Part shown: in pieces, positions 7,165-8,267 of the stretch | How the letters are laid out: every line of letters starts with the position of its first letter | How positions within the stretch are numbered: the first letter of the stretch is position 1 | Assembly (NCBI GenBank): GCA_965658375.1 | Contig: CBFHSD010000071.1 | Span: 1 to 8,267, forward strand | Length of the DNA: 8,267 nt | Origin: CBFHSD01 sp965658375 | GTDB taxonomy: Bacteria; Bacteroidota; Bacteroidia; Flavobacteriales_G; Salibacteraceae | Direction of reading: 5' to 3' | Made by a program: the position numbers and the translations under genes | The notes under the pieces: model-generated | Told to the model about the DNA's origin: nothing | Seen by the model: only the letters and a program-made list of their open reading frames with translations | The model's database searches: none

Positions 7165-7209
7165 AGGTAAAAGTCCGGATTGAATTGGGGAGACCAAATA
7201 GTTAATTTA

Positions 7210-7217
7210 CAAAGGTA
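7210..7217 (-). promoter_or_regulatory. Bacteroidota-type -7 promoter box of the cold-shock gene
   Basis: Read on the minus strand, 7217 to 7210 is TACCTTTG, an exact match to the Bacteroidota consensus TAnnTTTG. Transcription should begin near 7203, about 85 bases before the cold-shock ATG at 7118. The usual upstream TTG/TTTG element about 19 bases further back is not present (the bases there read TCAAA), so the promoter may be weak or helped by a regulator. Confidence 0.5.
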
Positions 7218-7239
7218 GGTCTAATAAAAGAAGAATTTG

Positions 7240-7318
7240 AGGCATTAAGAAAATAATTCCAAACAGTTCAAGTTCTCTAACTTTTTGGACTTGATCCTTT
7301 TTGTCTCTTTCAATGCCT
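7240..7318 (-). terminator. Nested inverted repeat after the right-edge gene, possible weak terminator
   Basis: The plus strand has AGGCATT at 7240-7246 and its perfect inverse AATGCCT at 7312-7318. Inside this lies TCAAGT (7268-7273) with ACTTGA (7289-7294), giving six pairs around a 15-base loop. In the minus-strand RNA the structure starts 34 bases after the TAG of the upstream gene. U-rich but interrupted stretches follow both the inner and the outer stem. The stems are short and A/U-rich and lack a clean U-tract, so a classic intrinsic terminator is not established. Confidence 0.25.
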
Positions 7319-7352
7319 TATTCTTGTCTCGAACGCAGGTGAACTCCATTTT

Positions 7353-8267
7353 CTAATCAAACTGACTTAAGAATCGTGTACGATCATTCTTACTTCCGTT
7401 CATGTATTGATATCCTCTGTTGCCTTCTTCTGCTTTAATTTTTCTGTCACCTGGTTTTACGTCAAACAAGGCATCCATAAATTCTTTATTGGTCGAATAC
7501 ACCTTCATTAGTCCGGTGCTTCCTTTGAATGTGAATATGTACCACTTACTGGGTGAAAGCTCTAAATACATCACCACATCAGTACTTCTTCTATTGTTCT
7601 TGAATTGGATTTTACCATCTACCAAACGGTTCACCTCTTCTTTTCCTATGTTCCCTATTCCAATTGGGCCTTCGCTTACAAAAGACTGGCTTTTTGGATC
7701 CCAATTCATTGTCAACTGATTAAAGAACAACGTCTTATTCAATCCATCAGGAACAGAAACCCTTTTCCCAGCAGCTTTTCTTGCGAGTAAATCATCGGCA
7801 ATTTTTTGGCCTACTAAATCACGAAGTCCTACTTCGTATTCATTTCTGTCAAAATCAACCGCTTCTAACATCTCTGATTTTTGTAACTCTTTTGTGAGTA
7901 CTTCCATGATGCCTTTGTCCATCTTGAAATCGGTGGTGAGAATCAGGTTCATCTCGTTTTCATTGCTAATGGTATTGTAAATGAAATTACCGGCTGGCTT
8001 CACTTCAAAATGACTTATGTCATCTGCGAGTGTAAATACCCCTTCTGTTTCTATTTTACACGTTTTGGTATTCAATGAGGTATAGTTACCAGGCAATGAA
8101 CGCTCTGTTAGCTTTTCAAAATTCGCAATTTGATACTCTCTAGAAATCTTATCGTAGGTAATCAATCCACCTGTCGGAATCATTGCGACATCTTCTTTAG
8201 ATTCTGGCTTTGACAAGAATGCAGCATACAAGTAAGATGAGTCTCTGGGAATCACCATACTGTTATA
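7353..8267 (-). CDS. C-terminal part of a conserved Bacteroidota protein of unknown function (N-terminus beyond the right edge)
   Basis: The frame is open to the window edge: codons TAT AAC AGT precede the ATG at 8258 with no stop. That ATG (residues MVIPRD) is therefore probably internal. About 304 residues are visible, ending at TAG (7355-7353). The region is soluble, with no membrane helix. The segment SEGPIGIGNIGKEEVNRLVD followed by GKIQFKNNRRSTDVVMYLEL and KWYIFTFKGSTG looks, from memory, like the C-terminus of a long, widely conserved Bacteroidota protein with no assigned function. Just before it, AVDFDRNEYEVGLRDLVGQK and DGLNKTLFFNQLTMNWD fit the same family. No catalytic motif can be seen. 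It is followed by 234 bases holding a nested inverted repeat and the promoter of the cold-shock gene, so it is probably a separate transcript from the genes downstream. Family membership is a recollection and should be treated as moderately certain. Confidence 0.85.
   Translation of the reverse strand, partial: YNSMVIPRDSSYLYAAFLSKPESKEDVAMIPTGGLITYDKISREYQIANFEKLTERSLPGNYTSLNTKTCKIETEGVFTLADDISHFEVKPAGNFIYNTISNENEMNLILTTDFKMDKGIMEVLTKELQKSEMLEAVDFDRNEYEVGLRDLVGQKIADDLLARKAAGKRVSVPDGLNKTLFFNQLTMNWDPKSQSFVSEGPIGIGNIGKEEVNRLVDGKIQFKNNRRSTDVVMYLELSPSKWYIFTFKGSTGLMKVYSTNKEFMDALFDVKPGDRKIKAEEGNRGYQYMNGSKNDRTRFLSQFD

Noticed and set aside
1..8267. CRISPR array, tRNA, rRNA, transposase, phage or toxin-antitoxin module
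   Set aside because: I looked for direct repeats with spacers, cloverleaf-like sequences, and transposase, integrase or toxin motifs on both strands and found none. All genes are collinear and of uniform style, with no sign of insertion.

Overview
The window comes from a low-GC genome that is most likely a member of the Bacteroidota, probably order Flavobacteriales. The taxonomic clues are a cold-shock protein with the N-terminus MGRSQETFNKKEKEKK, a TPR plus PD40-type beta-propeller protein with the GGYDIF signature, a conserved Bacteroidota protein of unknown function at the right edge, and a TAnnTTTG-type promoter box. No ribosomal RNA or tRNA gene is present, so the placement rests on protein style only.

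All six genes lie on the minus strand and read from right to left. In transcription order they are: (1) the C-terminal end of a conserved protein of unknown function, entering from the right edge (8267-7353); (2) a cold-shock-domain protein with a basic N-terminal arm (7118-6672); (3) a NYN-domain (LabA/DUF88-like) putative RNase with a C-terminal OST-HTH/LOTUS-like domain (6575-5829); (4) a small two-helix membrane protein (5777-5481); (5) PlsY, the acyl-phosphate:glycerol-3-phosphate acyltransferase of phospholipid synthesis (5320-4700); and (6) a giant exported protein that starts at 4660 and runs off the left edge without a stop. At least 1553 residues of it are visible. It has a signal peptide, TPRs, a PD40-type propeller, a carboxypeptidase-regulatory-like beta domain, and more than 1100 residues of helical, Glu/Ala/Lys/Gln-rich coiled coil broken up by acidic Ser/Gly/Glu linkers.

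Intergenic spaces are short (39 to 234 bases) and no gene-free stretch reaches 300 bases. The longest, 7119-7352, holds a good Bacteroidota -7 box, the inferred 5' leader of the cold-shock gene with a hairpin, and a nested inverted repeat downstream of the right-edge gene. The cold-shock protein and the NYN/LOTUS protein form a plausible RNA-binding/RNA-processing pair. PlsY and the giant protein are only 39 bases apart and are probably co-transcribed, although nothing suggests a shared function.

I see no phage, insertion sequence, CRISPR array, toxin-antitoxin pair or defence island. The most unusual object is the giant coiled-coil protein. Its helical part appears to be built from degenerate tandem units of about 95-130 residues, each opening with a Tyr-Thr pair. 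It also carries an A9 tract where transcript slippage would release a short N-terminal form.
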